Shown one piece after another: positions 50,239 through 62,800 of a stretch of 64,000 nucleotides of DNA. Numbering within the stretch: position 1 is the first letter of the stretch; the number at the start of each line of letters is the position of its first letter. Made by a program: the position numbers and the translations under genes. This DNA comes from Amyelois transitella (taxonomy: Eukaryota > Arthropoda > Insecta > Lepidoptera > Pyralidae). The notes under the pieces were generated by a model that was not told the origin of the DNA, searched no databases, and saw only the letters and a list, made by a program, of their open reading frames with translations. The stretch spans positions 6,510,001 to 6,574,000 of the forward strand of contig NC_083511.1 in assembly GCF_032362555.1 (NCBI RefSeq), given 5' to 3'.

Positions 50239-50305
50239 CTCCTGCCGAGACCAGTTCATGGACATATCGTTTATTGATATGCCCGGGAACGGGTTTTGGC
50301 AGGAG
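50239..50305. repeat. imperfect 30-bp hairpin, 7-nt loop
   Basis: Arms 50239-50268 and 50276-50305 pair at 24 of 30 positions around the loop gtttatt. It lies inside a longer, moderately GC-rich stretch (50100-50400) that may be an unrecognised repeat. Confidence 0.6.
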
Positions 50306-50809
50306 AACAACATAACATCAACTTCTCCAAAGGGCCTCTACGTGTTGGATTTATATCCCCACGCAAGCCTCCCAAAAATCCGGATTGTATAGACCTGTGA
50401 CATCCAAGAGGAGAAATTAATACTTAATAAGTAATATCTATTTGCATGCATAGACTCTGGATGCATTTCTGCCAAATAAGTAGGTATTTCTGGTATTTAA
50501 AAAGTAAAAAAAAAAGAATTAAAGCGCAGAAAATCTAAGTAGGTAAATAATTAAATCTATGAATAATCAAACATAACAATAAATTGAGGTGATTGGAGAG
50601 GGGCCATTTTTTATCGCATAAATTATTTGTCCTATTGTTTTTTAGCATGATGATTTCGGCATAAAAGTTCTATGGCAAAATAGGCTTACATATTTTGGCA
50701 TAAATGTGACACAAAACTAAAAAGGCGAAGTAGACTTTTTGTTAACTACCACAAAGCGGAGCGAGCGAAACGAGCGAAGCTTCAAACTTTGCTAATAAAA
50801 GAAACTAGG

Positions 50810-50866
50810 ATCAAACAACAATATTAAACATAGGAACCTTACCTAGGTTTTATATTGTTGTTTGAT
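50810..50866. repeat. 20-bp hairpin with one mismatch
   Basis: Arms 50810-50829 (atcaaacaacaatattaaac) and 50847-50866 pair at 19 of 20 positions; further pairs (tagg/ccta) extend into the 17-nt loop. Confidence 0.75.
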
Positions 50867-51092
50867 TACGCTTGGATATTATGCTTCAAATAGTTTTGCG
50901 AAAACCGTTGTGCAAAAGAAAGTTATGCTTATAAATCATTATGCCCTTAATCGGTATGCTACATTACACTATGGCTTATTTTTATGCTAATAGATAGAAC
51001 ATAGAGAGACACTTGCTCAACAGTAAGTTACAAAACCATGAAGCCATATGTATAAAATAAATGATTTAAAAAAATTGGGAATTCAAACGTAC

Positions 51093-51101
51093 CTTAGCCA
51101 T
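51093..51101 (-). CDS. Hex: possible hexokinase alternative first coding exon, isoform 4 (MAK)
   Basis: ATG GCT AAG followed by the donor gtacgt in phase 0. Three codons are too few to carry weight by themselves, so this is a candidate only. Confidence 0.2.
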
Positions 51102-51690
51102 AGTTATTTTCCACTTCCGTTACCCTCCACCAAATGCTATAAAGATTCAGAGTCAAGTGTCGTATATCGAGATAATGTTTCGTGATAATGTTTCATGTAG
51201 GTATCAGAATGTGTATGATAATTTTAAAATGTTATATAGATTTACTTAACTTCATTATCACCATTTCCGCAAACCTAAATCCTGTTAATCCAAGTCCCAT
51301 ACGTCCACAAATGATCATGTAACAATTTTCATTGTTCAGTAAAATCACTGAAAAGTTATTATAAAAATGTTGAGACTAATAAAACCTATTCCATTTCCAC
51401 TATAAAACTTTATTACATTGCGTAAGTTTAAATAAAATTTATATGGTCGACCCCAAAGAGCATGGCACGTCACATCACCTTTTCAACCGATTACCAAAAA
51501 AGGAGGCTCAATTAAACTAAGTAATTCCTTTTTTCCTTAAACGGTACCTTTGTGTGATTTAGAGTCAACACTTATTCTGTTATAGAAGTAATTCCATCAG
51601 CTTCCATTTCTACATTCTTAATACCAGCTTTGGTGCGGGATTAGCGCCCGTGGTAATTTTCAGAAAAAAAAATTGCTTATTTATATAAAA

Positions 51691-51866
51691 TTAGAGGCCG
51701 CCCGCGACTTCGTCCGCGTGTAAAAAAGTATTATTATGGGTCATCAGCTACCTTCATACCAAATTTCATCGTAATCGGTTCAGTAATTTTCGCGTGAAAG
51801 AGAAACATCCATACTGACATCCTGACATACCTACTCACAAACTTTTGCATTTATAATATTAGTATG
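51691..51866 (-). mobile_element. Lep1-like Helitron, degraded copy D
   Basis: Carries gaggccgcccgcgacttcgt and the family phrase taccaaatttcatcgtaatc. The CTAG end reads TTAG and part of the interior is deleted. Confidence 0.7.
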
Positions 51867-52313
51867 ATGTAATATGTAATCACACCTCCACAGAAGTGTT
51901 TCGGGGCCCGGGGTCTGCGTTCAGACTTTTCTCTCTCCACTTGGTCCGGTTTTCTGTGTCCTCGGATTTCAGTCCATTGACTCGCATATAATGTTCTGGG
52001 CTTTAAAACTTCAATAGTAAAAATATAAAAAGGAATACTATTTCATAAAATTGTGCTAGTGTTTGTTCTTGGAAGATGTAGCGTCTATAGTACGGACATA
52101 GTAGAAGTATGACTACGTCGGATTACGGCTAACTAAATTGTGACTAACAATTGTCGCAAAATAAAAAGAATCAATTTTCAATGGTAAGGGGGGACAATCG
52201 CAGGAGGGTGACAATCTTATATAGGTAATATAATATTATGATATTAGATAATATAATGTTATTAGATAATTACTATTAAAAAAAAATTAAAAAGTTTTAA
52301 GTTTCTATGAAAA

Positions 52314-52360
52314 ACCTATAAATAACTAAAAACAACTGAAATTTTTAGTTATTTATAGGT
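52314..52360. repeat. 19-bp perfect hairpin, 9-nt loop
   Basis: acctataaataactaaaaa at 52314-52332 and its exact reverse complement at 52342-52360. Confidence 0.85.
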
Positions 52361-52749
52361 AATACCAGGATTGCCATCTCTTGTACAGTTTGGAATTTAT
52401 TTATTGCTGTCATACTGGATAACGTACAAATCTTAAGCGTACGTAGCGCCATCTTTCCATCTTGTGGCAAAATATGAACCAAATTAAAGACCGTGCTTCT
52501 TTTGCCTTTATAAGATTGTTGTAAAATAACAGATAGAGCTACGTGTATGTTCGGCGCTGTTATAATTAACTAATTACTTTAAAGAATTTCTTTGTCAAAT
52601 TAACGAAAGGAACACTAGTTTCGACATGCCCGTCTGTCCATCTGTACGCGTCAAGCGCTACTATAAGGTAGAATTTGGGGAGGTATCTACCTAAGTACCT
52701 ATTATTGAACCGATATAAATTACCCTACATGCTAGCTGCCACACTCAAA

Positions 52750-52915
52750 ACTACAAAACGTCGCGGCTCCGCACGTGTAAAACGAAAAATCACCATAATT
52801 CCCGTTTCCTCGGGAATTTAGAGAAATCCTCTCTTAGTGCACATCTAGACCATATAAACAACCTATACGCCAAATTTCAAGTCTCTAAATCCAGCGGTTT
52901 GGGCTGACCGTTGAT
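52750..52915 (-). mobile_element. diverged Helitron relative
   Basis: Holds gcggctccgcacgtg, a cccg..cgggaa block and the caaatttcaagtct phrase in the same order as the copy at 898-1135, read on the minus strand. The ends are not clear. Confidence 0.4.
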
Positions 52916-53069
52916 ATGATGTCAGTCATTCACTTTCTTCTTTAAAATAAGAACCTTAATAATTGAGTGGGATGCGAAATATAAGCCGAAAACTGATTTG
53001 CCCAAAATCACTTAGTTCATTTATGAGATATGCAATCGTTGCGATACAAACGCATACAATCATCTCATA

Positions 53070-53295
53070 TCCGTTACAAGGTTGATAGAACCAACAGTCT
53101 CGCAAAGACTGAAAAGCTACGTTCAGTTGTATGGCTTAATTCTGGAATTGAGATTTATATAGTGACAGCTTGCTAGCTTATCATTTAAATGAAAAATCCC
53201 TACCCAAGCTAGCCTTTCCCTTAGTCGCCTTTTTATATCCATAGGAAAGAGAGGTAGTGGCTCTTTTCTAAAATGCTGGGAACCATACAGGACTT
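53070..53295 (+). repeat. foldback-type repeat, degraded copy
   Basis: Shares ttgatagaaccaacagtctc, cttagtcgcctttt and gctgggaaccata with the copy at 14812, with many changes. Confidence 0.6.
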
Positions 53296-53771
53296 ATGCC
53301 AGTAGGAAGAAGAATAATTCTATATCAGTATAATCTTATTTCCGGCCATTAAGACAAGGCTGTACAGACAGTTCACATTATCAAAGCTTATATTTAATTT
53401 TGTAACTTATTTGTAGCGCGTTCGTTGCGGCTCTACGGAATAGGTCTTCATTACGATAATAGATTACCTCATCAAGACATTGTAGAACTTTACTAATCAA
53501 ATATTTCAACACAAGCATCTGCCCTCTCTTTAGTGTTGATTGTAGGTAGTCTTTGTGTTATTTTGATGTATGTATTTATGAGTAGGTATTATAGCTTTTA
53601 TCAGGAGATTTCCATGATAGGGTAACTAATGTTCTCACAATCATTACAATTTATATAGAGTTTTACAATAATTATACCTAGAATGATGCATTCAATATCC
53701 TTCTTGCAAATCTTTACAATTAAAAAATTTAGTTATATGTACTCCTTAAGTGGTTCGATTCCATCTAGTCC

Positions 53772-53779
53772 TATCGATA
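53772..53779. promoter_or_regulatory. DRE-type TATCGATA site
   Basis: Perfect octamer about 0.85 kb upstream of the gene at 54623. Function inferred. Confidence 0.2.
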
Positions 53780-54444
53780 GTTCGATAGTCGAACTCGGCT
53801 ATTTTTTATAATAATCTTTTTAAACAAGTGTTTTATCTTTGAGCCAGTCTTCTCCCGTCGACACCATCGCAGTTAACCTCTTTGATCCTAATGTTCGGTT
53901 TATGGCGCCGTTTATTACAGCCAACAAGGTCGCAATGATACCGAGATCTCTGCTCCTACGGCGGTACTAGCTCATTCAATTTAACTGCACCAACAAGATA
54001 TAACTTCCCACGTCTTTACAGCATTCCACTGAGCAGATGATTTCATCTACTTTCATGTAGCGTTATTCTATGTCCTTTATAACATTTGCAAAAGGGATGC
54101 TATTCTATCTGTTTAATGAATTTCTGTGTAAAACAAACGCCAGATTTTTGGTCACTTTTATTGATATATTTCTATACAAATGAGATATTTTGAATTGCAA
54201 CTATTACATACAAAGGCTAGTAAACCTAAATCGAATGTACCTCTTAGTACCTACGTGGAAGTAAGTTTTGTAAAAACATGTTCGTTGGCAAAGTGATTTT
54301 TAAAATGAACGTACAAAAAATAACCAGTAACGACAGAGTGTAACAAGAGCAATATACAGGTATTGGGTCATAATAGCCGTAGCGCCCAACCGTAGCAAGG
54401 CTTGTAGCGCGTGCGGGCTGTGGCGGCGGGCGGATGCGCACGAT

Positions 54445-54449
54445 TCAGT
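54445..54449 (+). promoter_or_regulatory. possible initiator (TCAGT) of the gene at 54623
   Basis: TCAGT, the arthropod initiator, lies in a GC-rich block (54405-54510) about 175 bp upstream of the first ATG. No TATA box is visible. Confidence 0.3.
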
Positions 54450-54622
54450 CCGCCACTAACTTTCGGTGCGTATGCGCAGGGTCCGCGGAATAATACCCGC
54501 GCTCTTTCAAATACGTTACGCCGACTCGTATACCGCAATTTAACACCCCTTGAGTGGAACACTGATTATGTTGTGATGTTATCTGACTTAATGAATGTGG
54601 ACATGTGTGGTGATTTACGTGG

Positions 54623-57600
54623 ATGACGGTGCGCAGTGATCGCCTCTGGCTGAGCACAATGAGCGAGCTGAATTGGCACAAATGGCTAGTGTTGTCGGTA
54701 CTCGGATTGGCTTTGTCCGCCTGGCCAATTGCCTGCGATTACAGTTCCATCACTGAGAAATTTGGAACGGAAGCTGTCGCTCGATGCTATGAAAAATGTC
54801 CATTTCAGGTTAGCTGCATGCTTAATTATCAAATAATCCTTATGATACACCTACTCAATAAGAACAACATTGTTTGTACCAATGTTGTTTTCGACAATCC
54901 CAACTATTACTACAAATGCGAAGGTAAGTTTGTTGGTCATCTCATAGTTAAACCACTGAACCGATTTTTGATGAAACTTGGTACTTAGAAATATAGTTTA
55001 TCTGAAGTTGGTCCACTCAAAAGGGCAGTGAGAGCGGCTCAATTGCGGATACACTAAGTCCTCGAGGAAGGCAGGAGAATAAAAGTACATTTTACAACTT
55101 GGAAAAAGACATGCTCGAAGCTGCGGGCTAGAACTAGTCGATTAAATATTTTAAAATAAACAAGATAGGCACCCATAAGTGAAAAGATAAAAATTCATTT
55201 TAGTATTATGCACAATTTTCTGTGTCACTATGCGTCGCGAAATATTTTTTTAACGTTTATCAATATTATTTTAAAGCTATATATTGATATGTTTTTGCTT
55301 CAAGATGTTCTCGCTAACCATACGCGACGTTTATGATAATAAGTAGGCTATCGTTGTTTGATAAGCTGATCTTTATGACCGAGGTATCATTAATTTTTAA
55401 AGTTAATATAAAACATAATTGTTAAACCATTGAACTTACTTGATATTTAATTTTTATACTTTAATTAATTATTTTTCAAATCGCGGACAGGATTTAAAAA
55501 GTATTTAAGATGATATGAAAACGATCAACGTATGTTGAACGATATGAACATGGATAATCGCGGTTTTTATTATTTGTTTGCGGCGCCCGCGCAGGTTCAA
55601 TGCACATCTAAGCAATTGTGAACAATTAGCCATCTTTTAATCAACAGTACGCTAAATATAGAGTGTCACTATACTACACCCACTAGGTTTGAATTATTTT
55701 GTGGATCTTTCGAAGCCCCGGAGCTAATCTGTTTCTCTATGCGGAATTGGCCCTTGAATTAACAAATAATTCAAAGCTCAAATATCTTTTACATGGTTCA
55801 CTACACTAAAGAGTATTTAGTATATAGTCCGCTATTGTTTTATATCCGCAGATATTTTGATTTGACCTGTGGATGCATACTTATATATTGGGTACGTACG
55901 TATTTTTTGTTTTTGGATTCATAGGACTCGCCCCACAATAGGCGCGTATTGTAGACATAACATATTTTGGTCATGGTACCTTATGAGGTTGGTTTTACAC
56001 TGTGAAATTCTGTATCCGTGGTTTTGTTGTTGATCCGTCAATCTCCATTATATTGGGTATAAAATCCAAAACGCTGGACCGCAGGGGATCACATTTCGGC
56101 GTGAAGCCCCGAGTGTGCGGCCAGACCAGTCGGGATCCGGTCGCACGCTCGCAAAAACTACCATACCAATGAATCATATCGATCGAAACTGACAGATTTT
56201 GTGTTCACGAGACTTACCCCCTCATTTACGAACGTTGAAAGGTATACATATGTCATTTTTCTAATTCTACCACTCCCGTTACCCTCAAAGTTAAAACGAG
56301 AGGGAATTTAAGTGTTTTAAAGTTCTTGTATAAGTCCCCAGGTTGATTTTTTTGGCACAGAAAGAAATCTTGGAGATTCTGAGAGATCTGTATTGGAATT
56401 AGTATCAAGCTAACACAAGCAAATGTAATAGATGTGAATCGATAGCTTTACTAATATATTTATATATTATTATACCTTCGCTTTATTTGCAAATGATTTT
56501 TACTTCGACATCAAAGTCGATAAGAACATTCAACTCACTTAATTTTAATTGTATTTGATGATATCTACCAGATGTAAATTTCTTATAGATTAATAGTTAT
56601 TCTTATATTAAAACAACTGTTTTAATAAACTATGTAGCATTTATAATATACTATGGATAGAAAATTTTTAAAAATGATTTCTCCAATCTTGACGTGATGA
56701 ATATGGGGCCACATTTAAACCACAGTTCTAATTTATGGATTGACTTATTAGTACAAACATACTCATTTTAACAATATCTTTAGTCGATTTTGTTATACAT
56801 ATAACCCTTTCTTCAATAGTTAAGTAAAAATTAAAACATGTAGAGCCGCAGACCGCAATACCTACCACCAAAAACACTTGGTATTGCCGCTTGGGACAAA
56901 ATGGCGCGAAATAGTAAATCAGTTATTTATTTCTACATATTCGTTCCATCGGTATTTATCTATTTTAATTAGGAAGGTAAGTTACCTTACCAAGTACCAA
57001 CAGCCATCCCCTCGACAGCTTTGTTGGACATTCGTAACAGTGAACGTCGAAATATCCGGGAATATTGATATGTCGATATATTTATTTTTACCTTGACGTG
57101 CATTAATTTAGTTTGGGCTACAATAATATGAAGATAAACCACTAATTAATTACTTTTTGTTACGTGTAGTTAGGTACTTATTTAATAAGTGCATATAAGA
57201 TAGAGCTTTTGGAAGCGAACGAATAATGTTAATACAGCATGAAGTGACTTTTACCCTTAGATAGCAGACATAAAGCAATGTTCAAGACTAGTGAAAGCAA
57301 TGTTCAAGACTTAGTTTTAGGGTTTTGTACCTAAAAGGTTAAAACAGGACTCTCTTACTAAGCCTCTGCAGTCGTCCGTCCGTCTGTCTGTAACCAGGCT
57401 ATATCTTATAAACCGTGGTATAATTTTTTTTTATTGAGGGGATACATACAATATACGTGTATTATTCGTATTTTTTGCTCAATATTAATAACAGGTAGAC
57501 GCTTAAAATTTTCACAAAATATTTACATGTACAATGTAAAGTACTTTAAAAAAATACAATTTAGTAAAAAATATATGTACTTAATTACAACTAATCTAAG

Positions 57601-58333
57601 GTTCTACTTATGTAGATTTAATAGTTATAAAACTATTAGGTTTTTATTAGATATTTATCAATAAAATACCTTGATATTGTAAGTTAAATAGAGTACTTCG
57701 CAAATAAACAGTTTGCAGTTTCACGCACCGTAAGCACCTATGGTACACAGAGTCTAGTTTGACTTTAAATAGGTTTAACCCAACAATATTTTTACATACT
57801 TTCTTTTCTACTGTGAAGCCTTTATCAACCTAAATCATAATTATATCCTAAAATACTGGGGAAAAAATGTTCTTGCGGCCATTAGAGCAGGTAGAGTCAG
57901 GGGGTCTGCCTTGATTGCTACGCTTCGCTTCGGTGCGCACGCGCGTCGCACCGGAAGCAACCAGATCAAACCCCGGTGGCGCATCCTATGACCAAAGCGA
58001 AAAAACATTACACCTTCATTTGATGAAACGGCGTTTAAAATCTGTCTTTAGGGTAATCAGTATATCATGCGGAAGGAGACCGCGTCTTTCTCTCAATTTC
58101 AACTTAATATGTTTTATTATTTACAAACGACAATCAGATTTTAAATAAAAAACATTATAAAACAGCAAACGTTCGAACAGAAAACATAAGTTGCCGTGTT
58201 AGGCTAAAAGTATTATTTAGTCAGTCGGTGTGTGTGAAAGCTTTTTATTAAATTAAATTTTATTTTGTTTCAGAATCGAACTGGCGAAGGACATTTTGAT
58301 GTCAATTGTGGTTCCGTGTGCAGTGTTCAGCAG
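54623..58333 (+). CDS. unidentified secreted or membrane protein, first two coding exons (partial)
   Basis: Exon 54623-54808 (62 codons) and exon 58274-58333 (20 codons) join in phase 0 (donors cag|gttagc and cag|gttagt). Translation starts at 54623 or, giving a tidier signal peptide, at the second ATG, 54659 (MSELNWHKWLVLSVLGLALS). Cleavage is likely near AWPIA-C. The mature start has regularly spaced cysteines (ARCYEKCPFQ, then NRTGEGHFDVNCGSVCSVQQ) with one N-glycosylation site at the exon junction. No further exon could be found up to 64000, so the gene probably continues beyond the window. The Cys pattern loosely recalls the N-terminus of anosmin/KAL1-like proteins or a receptor ectodomain, but I cannot assign it. 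The 3.5-kb intron has a Helitron fragment at 54893-54990. Confidence 0.55.
54893..54990 (+). mobile_element. 5' fragment of a Helitron
   Basis: tcccaactattactacaaat and the phrase aaaccactgaaccgattttt follow the family layout; the 3' end is missing or unrecognisable. Confidence 0.45.
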
Positions 58334-58774
58334 GTTAGTGTTGCCACGTAAGAAGTTTTAGCAATGTAACATTCGTGTATTTTTTTTTCACGAATGGTAA
58401 TGTTATGGTTTACATTTATTTATATAAGTAAAAGTGTATGTTTCCAATTAATCACATTTTACACTTCCTATAATAAACATTACAATAACAACTGGAGATC
58501 TTTAGCTGATGTCATACTACGGATGCAAATTACGGATTATGTAGTATTTCATATCAATGTAAACATTTTTTACGCTGTGCCGAAAGTCGTCGTAAAGAGT
58601 ACCTCGTGTCGATAAGGATTTTATATTTTAATATTTATTTTATTACCAGTTTCCCAACTGAAATAACTTAAGTTTTATTGTCATGTCCATACATAGCGCT
58701 TCCGGTAGTTGGCTTATTATGTTTTTATTTTAAATATCCGCTGTCTAATGTTTCAATTTTAAAGAAATTAATTT

Positions 58775-59016
58775 CCGTGTGGTTCCCGACACCAATATAA
58801 TAAAGAATAGAACCACTCCATCTCTTTTCCATGGATGTCGTAAAAGGCGACTAAGGGATAGGCTTACAAACTTGGGATTCTTTTTTAGGCGATGGGCTAG
58901 CCACCTGTCCCTATATGAATCTCAATTCTATCATTAAGCCAAATAGCTGAACGTGGTCATACAGTCTTTTCAAGACTGTTGGCTCTGTCTACCCCGCAAG
59001 GGATATAGACGTGACC
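58775..59016 (-). repeat. foldback-type repeat, copy 3
   Basis: Reverse-complement copy of 14812-15054 with few differences. Confidence 0.7.
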
Positions 59017-59762
59017 ATATGTAAACCCCATAGTTATTAATATTCTTATTTTCCTTTCTGACTCTCTCAATCTCTCTCCCTCTCTCAAAATATAAAATTT
59101 TTGGCATTTGATTTTTACTTAGTTCACAATTACTACCAGTAAAACGCAATAATATATAAATATTAGAGCTCAACCCCGAGGCTTCGATCCAGCTCAGTTA
59201 GTAATCAAGAACGTATGTAGTATAAACAACATTTTGACTTAGAACTCGACGCAGTATTTATTTTCTATTTTACCAGATTGAATAACATATGCTCAATTTT
59301 TTAAAGGGTCCTCCAATATTCTTTTTCACTTATCTCACTTACATTGTCCGTCAATATTTCGTAAAGTACTTACACGTGTATTCAAAACATATAAAATAAT
59401 CTCAGTAGGTGATAGAAATAATTGTTTTGGTATTTCTTTTTTATACAAAGAGATAAGTAAATTGCACATTTCAACTGCGACCTGTTAGCGACGCCATATT
59501 TCGCATTTAATGAAGTCTGATACAAAAACAATGAGATAAATTACACATTAAGATATCGTGGTACCTAACTAAATATCAATACTTAGTTGCGGAATTAACG
59601 TGATGTGACTGACTTGACTTCCCTGAAATATAGTAACAGATTTATTTTGTACCATGATGTACTACAAACAAATGCCTGCCTACAAATTTAAAATATATTT
59701 TGGATATATATTTTGGATTATTTATAAAATTAAACCCATAACAGAATGAAGAAAGGGATTTA

Positions 59763-59824
59763 GTGATTTCCTGAAATTCCCGCAGGAATTGTGGTTATTT
59801 TTGTTTTACGCGGGCGCCCTCTAG
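59763..59824 (+). mobile_element. 3' end of a Helitron-like element
   Basis: gaaattcccgcaggaatt followed by acgcgggcgccctCTAG before a T matches the 3' end of the family. The 5' end was not located. Confidence 0.45.
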
Positions 59825-62800
59825 TTATTATTAAAAAATAAAACAAATAATACAATCTGAAAAAAAAAACAACCCTGAAAAAGCTCATTTTATTTAGTTT
59901 GCCCGTTGAAAAATAACGTCTAGCTTCGCAACCAAGAGTAGCTGTGGTGATAATAATATTATCTTTGTTATCGATCACCCAAAAGCACAAAAACTGACAT
60001 AAACCGTTTGGTTCCCGCCAAACTCTGACAGTTACTGCTGTTTAATGTCAAAATTATCAGTTATGTCCAATTTACGCCACTGTGCGTGCGGCGCAAAAAA
60101 TTGAAGTGGCCAGACAAGGCGGGCGGCGCGCACCCCTCGACTCAAATTTAGAATAAATGAAGTCAATTGACTTGTTACCATTATTATTATTACTGCCACC
60201 ATTTCAATATTTCAGATGCTTTTGTTACAACGGACACATTTATACAATAATTACGACATTTCACATTTTATTTACTCATACCAGTCTGATTTAATAGGTA
60301 CTGATACCACCTACGTTGCGTTTATCTTCAGGAGATAGCTAGGTATGTTCTATGTGTAGGTACTAGGTATACTCATTTGTTTTTAAAAGCAGAGATAGTA
60401 AAGCTTTGGAAAATTAATTAATTACGAATACAATGTTTTTATTATGCTTATGATAATTTCATTATCATTGAAAAGCAAGGTAGTACTTTAATTAGTTTGT
60501 TTTTTCCATTTCCAGTCGCCACATAAATATGATGGCACAAGTTAATGCTTAAACACGGACTACAAGTAAAACGTCTAAAATTTTATAACTTTATATCCCA
60601 ACATAAAGTAGGTACAAGCTTTTATTCAGAACTTACTACTCTGACTGAGTATTAAAATAAATACTTATATAAAAACCTTCAACTGTCATGTTAAATTCTA
60701 GATTATTACGTTAATTTGTTTGGGAGTGTATCGATTAATATCTCAGTCACCTTTTCCTTTTACATATACAAAATCATCAGTCTATATTTTACGGAAACAG
60801 ATCAAGGAGATAGTTTGTTAGGGTGTTGGTAACATCACTCGTCGGCTTGCAAAGGTGTGGCGTTGCAGTGTTCTGTTCTGCGCCCCTACAAACTTGCCCG
60901 TGATGCTTGTTGCATCTCAACTTGTTTACGCTGTTGCAGTTCCTGTGAAGTGTTCCTATATTTTAACATTCACCTTCGTTTAAACAGGTTATTTTTAAAA
61001 GTTACTTCTGTAGTAAAATTATTTCAACTCAGTTAACTTTACAAAGTATACTATAGGCGAAAGAATTAAAATAATATATTTGTAGGCAACCTTCATTTAA
61101 TATCTTAATTATTTATTGTAAATAAATATAAACAAGCAAAGCCAGCTGGCATACATATGCATATGTATGCCATGGCATCACTTGCCATGACTTGTTTGGT
61201 GAGAAAAGAATACCTACCAGATTTTTATTGTTAAATATTTTTATTTGATTGCCAAAAATATAGAGCTTTTCATTTCATTATTTTTCACCAGATTCACTGT
61301 ACTGTATATTTCCGATATTTCCACTATACGTACAACAATATTTTTAATTTTTAGGTCAGTTGTAATAAACAGGTTGAAACAATAATATAAAAAATAAATA
61401 TTTAAGTAACCAACGTGACGATGGTACGGAACCCTTCGTGAGCGAAACTCACGATTACGATTTAACATTAATTATTGAATTTGTTTTAGTAATAAATTAA
61501 ATTGATAAAAATTAATTAATTATAATTGTATTGTTATTATGTAGGGAAATTAATAATGTGTTCGGGTTAATAAACTTAATAAACCATTGGGATACACTAA
61601 CGAACATTCCTCTACAACTGCCAAAATTACAGGGATTTACTTGGTCTAGGTCATGCGAATAGTGTAACTGTGTGCATCTGTGTGTATAGCGCATGTATGT
61701 ATGTATGTTCCCCAGGAGGTAGGTCCGTGGTGTCGCCACTCACCAACGGCTTCGCCACAAGCGGAGTCGACTGCACTGGGAAAGAAACCCTGCCTATTAT
61801 TATTATAATTATTTATTCTTTACTAAAACAAATTCTCATTTATCAGTATTTTATTTATAATTATCTAAACATTATGATTCAATTATTATTTTTTTGATTA
61901 GGTACAATTATATTATTAATATCATTTTACTTCAAATTTTTCAATCGGTTGCGTTGTGGGGTTAAATAAAAAAAAAAGATAGATAAATAGAATGATTTCA
62001 ATTACCAGCCGTTAGTACTGCCCATTTATGCATATCGCAAGTGGGATCGATTGAACTATTGCGTTTACCCTTTAATCCATTGGTACATCCTGGTGGTGGT
62101 CATCCACCATCGCTATGGCACGGGTCGCGTGAGACCCGCCGGCCGGATGGGCGCAGGAAGGAAGCTGCTAGTTGCCAGCACGCTCCCCTCGAATCTATTT
62201 TAGAGTTCGTTTATTTCACTCCATTATTTTATAGATAGCTTTATTTGCATATATCGATACTAGCAGATAAAAAATACACCTTGTGACTAGGCGTCTGTTC
62301 TACTTTTAGCCTTTGAGAAGTTTCGAGAAACTTTCTTTATAATTATAAGCAGTTACTAATTATTTCCTTTATGCAGTCTCATTTTTAGACCTCAGACGGT
62401 ACTTACCACTACTTAAATTATACATGTATCTCTATTTAAAGTGTTCCTAAAAATGTACATTGTGACGAGTTGTCCGATCAGATTTCTACTGTTTGTCCTT
62501 TAAAAGCCTTTTCAAAAACTTTCCAAAATAGTATTTTTTACGGTGGCGAGCATCGTTTAATATGTAGTTCCCCATTGAAATCAGTCATGTAAAGGAATTC
62601 GGTCCCCATCGCGCTCCGCTGCACTGTATTAGGAAATGGACAATCACACATCGGAACTAAGGTTAAACGGCTCCATAATTTATGTGTGAAAAAAGTAACG
62701 TTCCTTTTTATATTTTAAAGGTATTTGCCTTTGTTTGGTAATAGTGTTAACAAATACTTATAAAATGTGTTATAGATATGCCTGGACATACATTATAGAG

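Noticed and set aside
57268-57307. Tandem copy of aaagcaatgttcaagact
   Set aside because: A single short duplication with no context; noted but not informative.
62041-62238. GC-rich 65-residue frame
   Set aside because: No splice sites, no recognised family, probably a repeat fragment.
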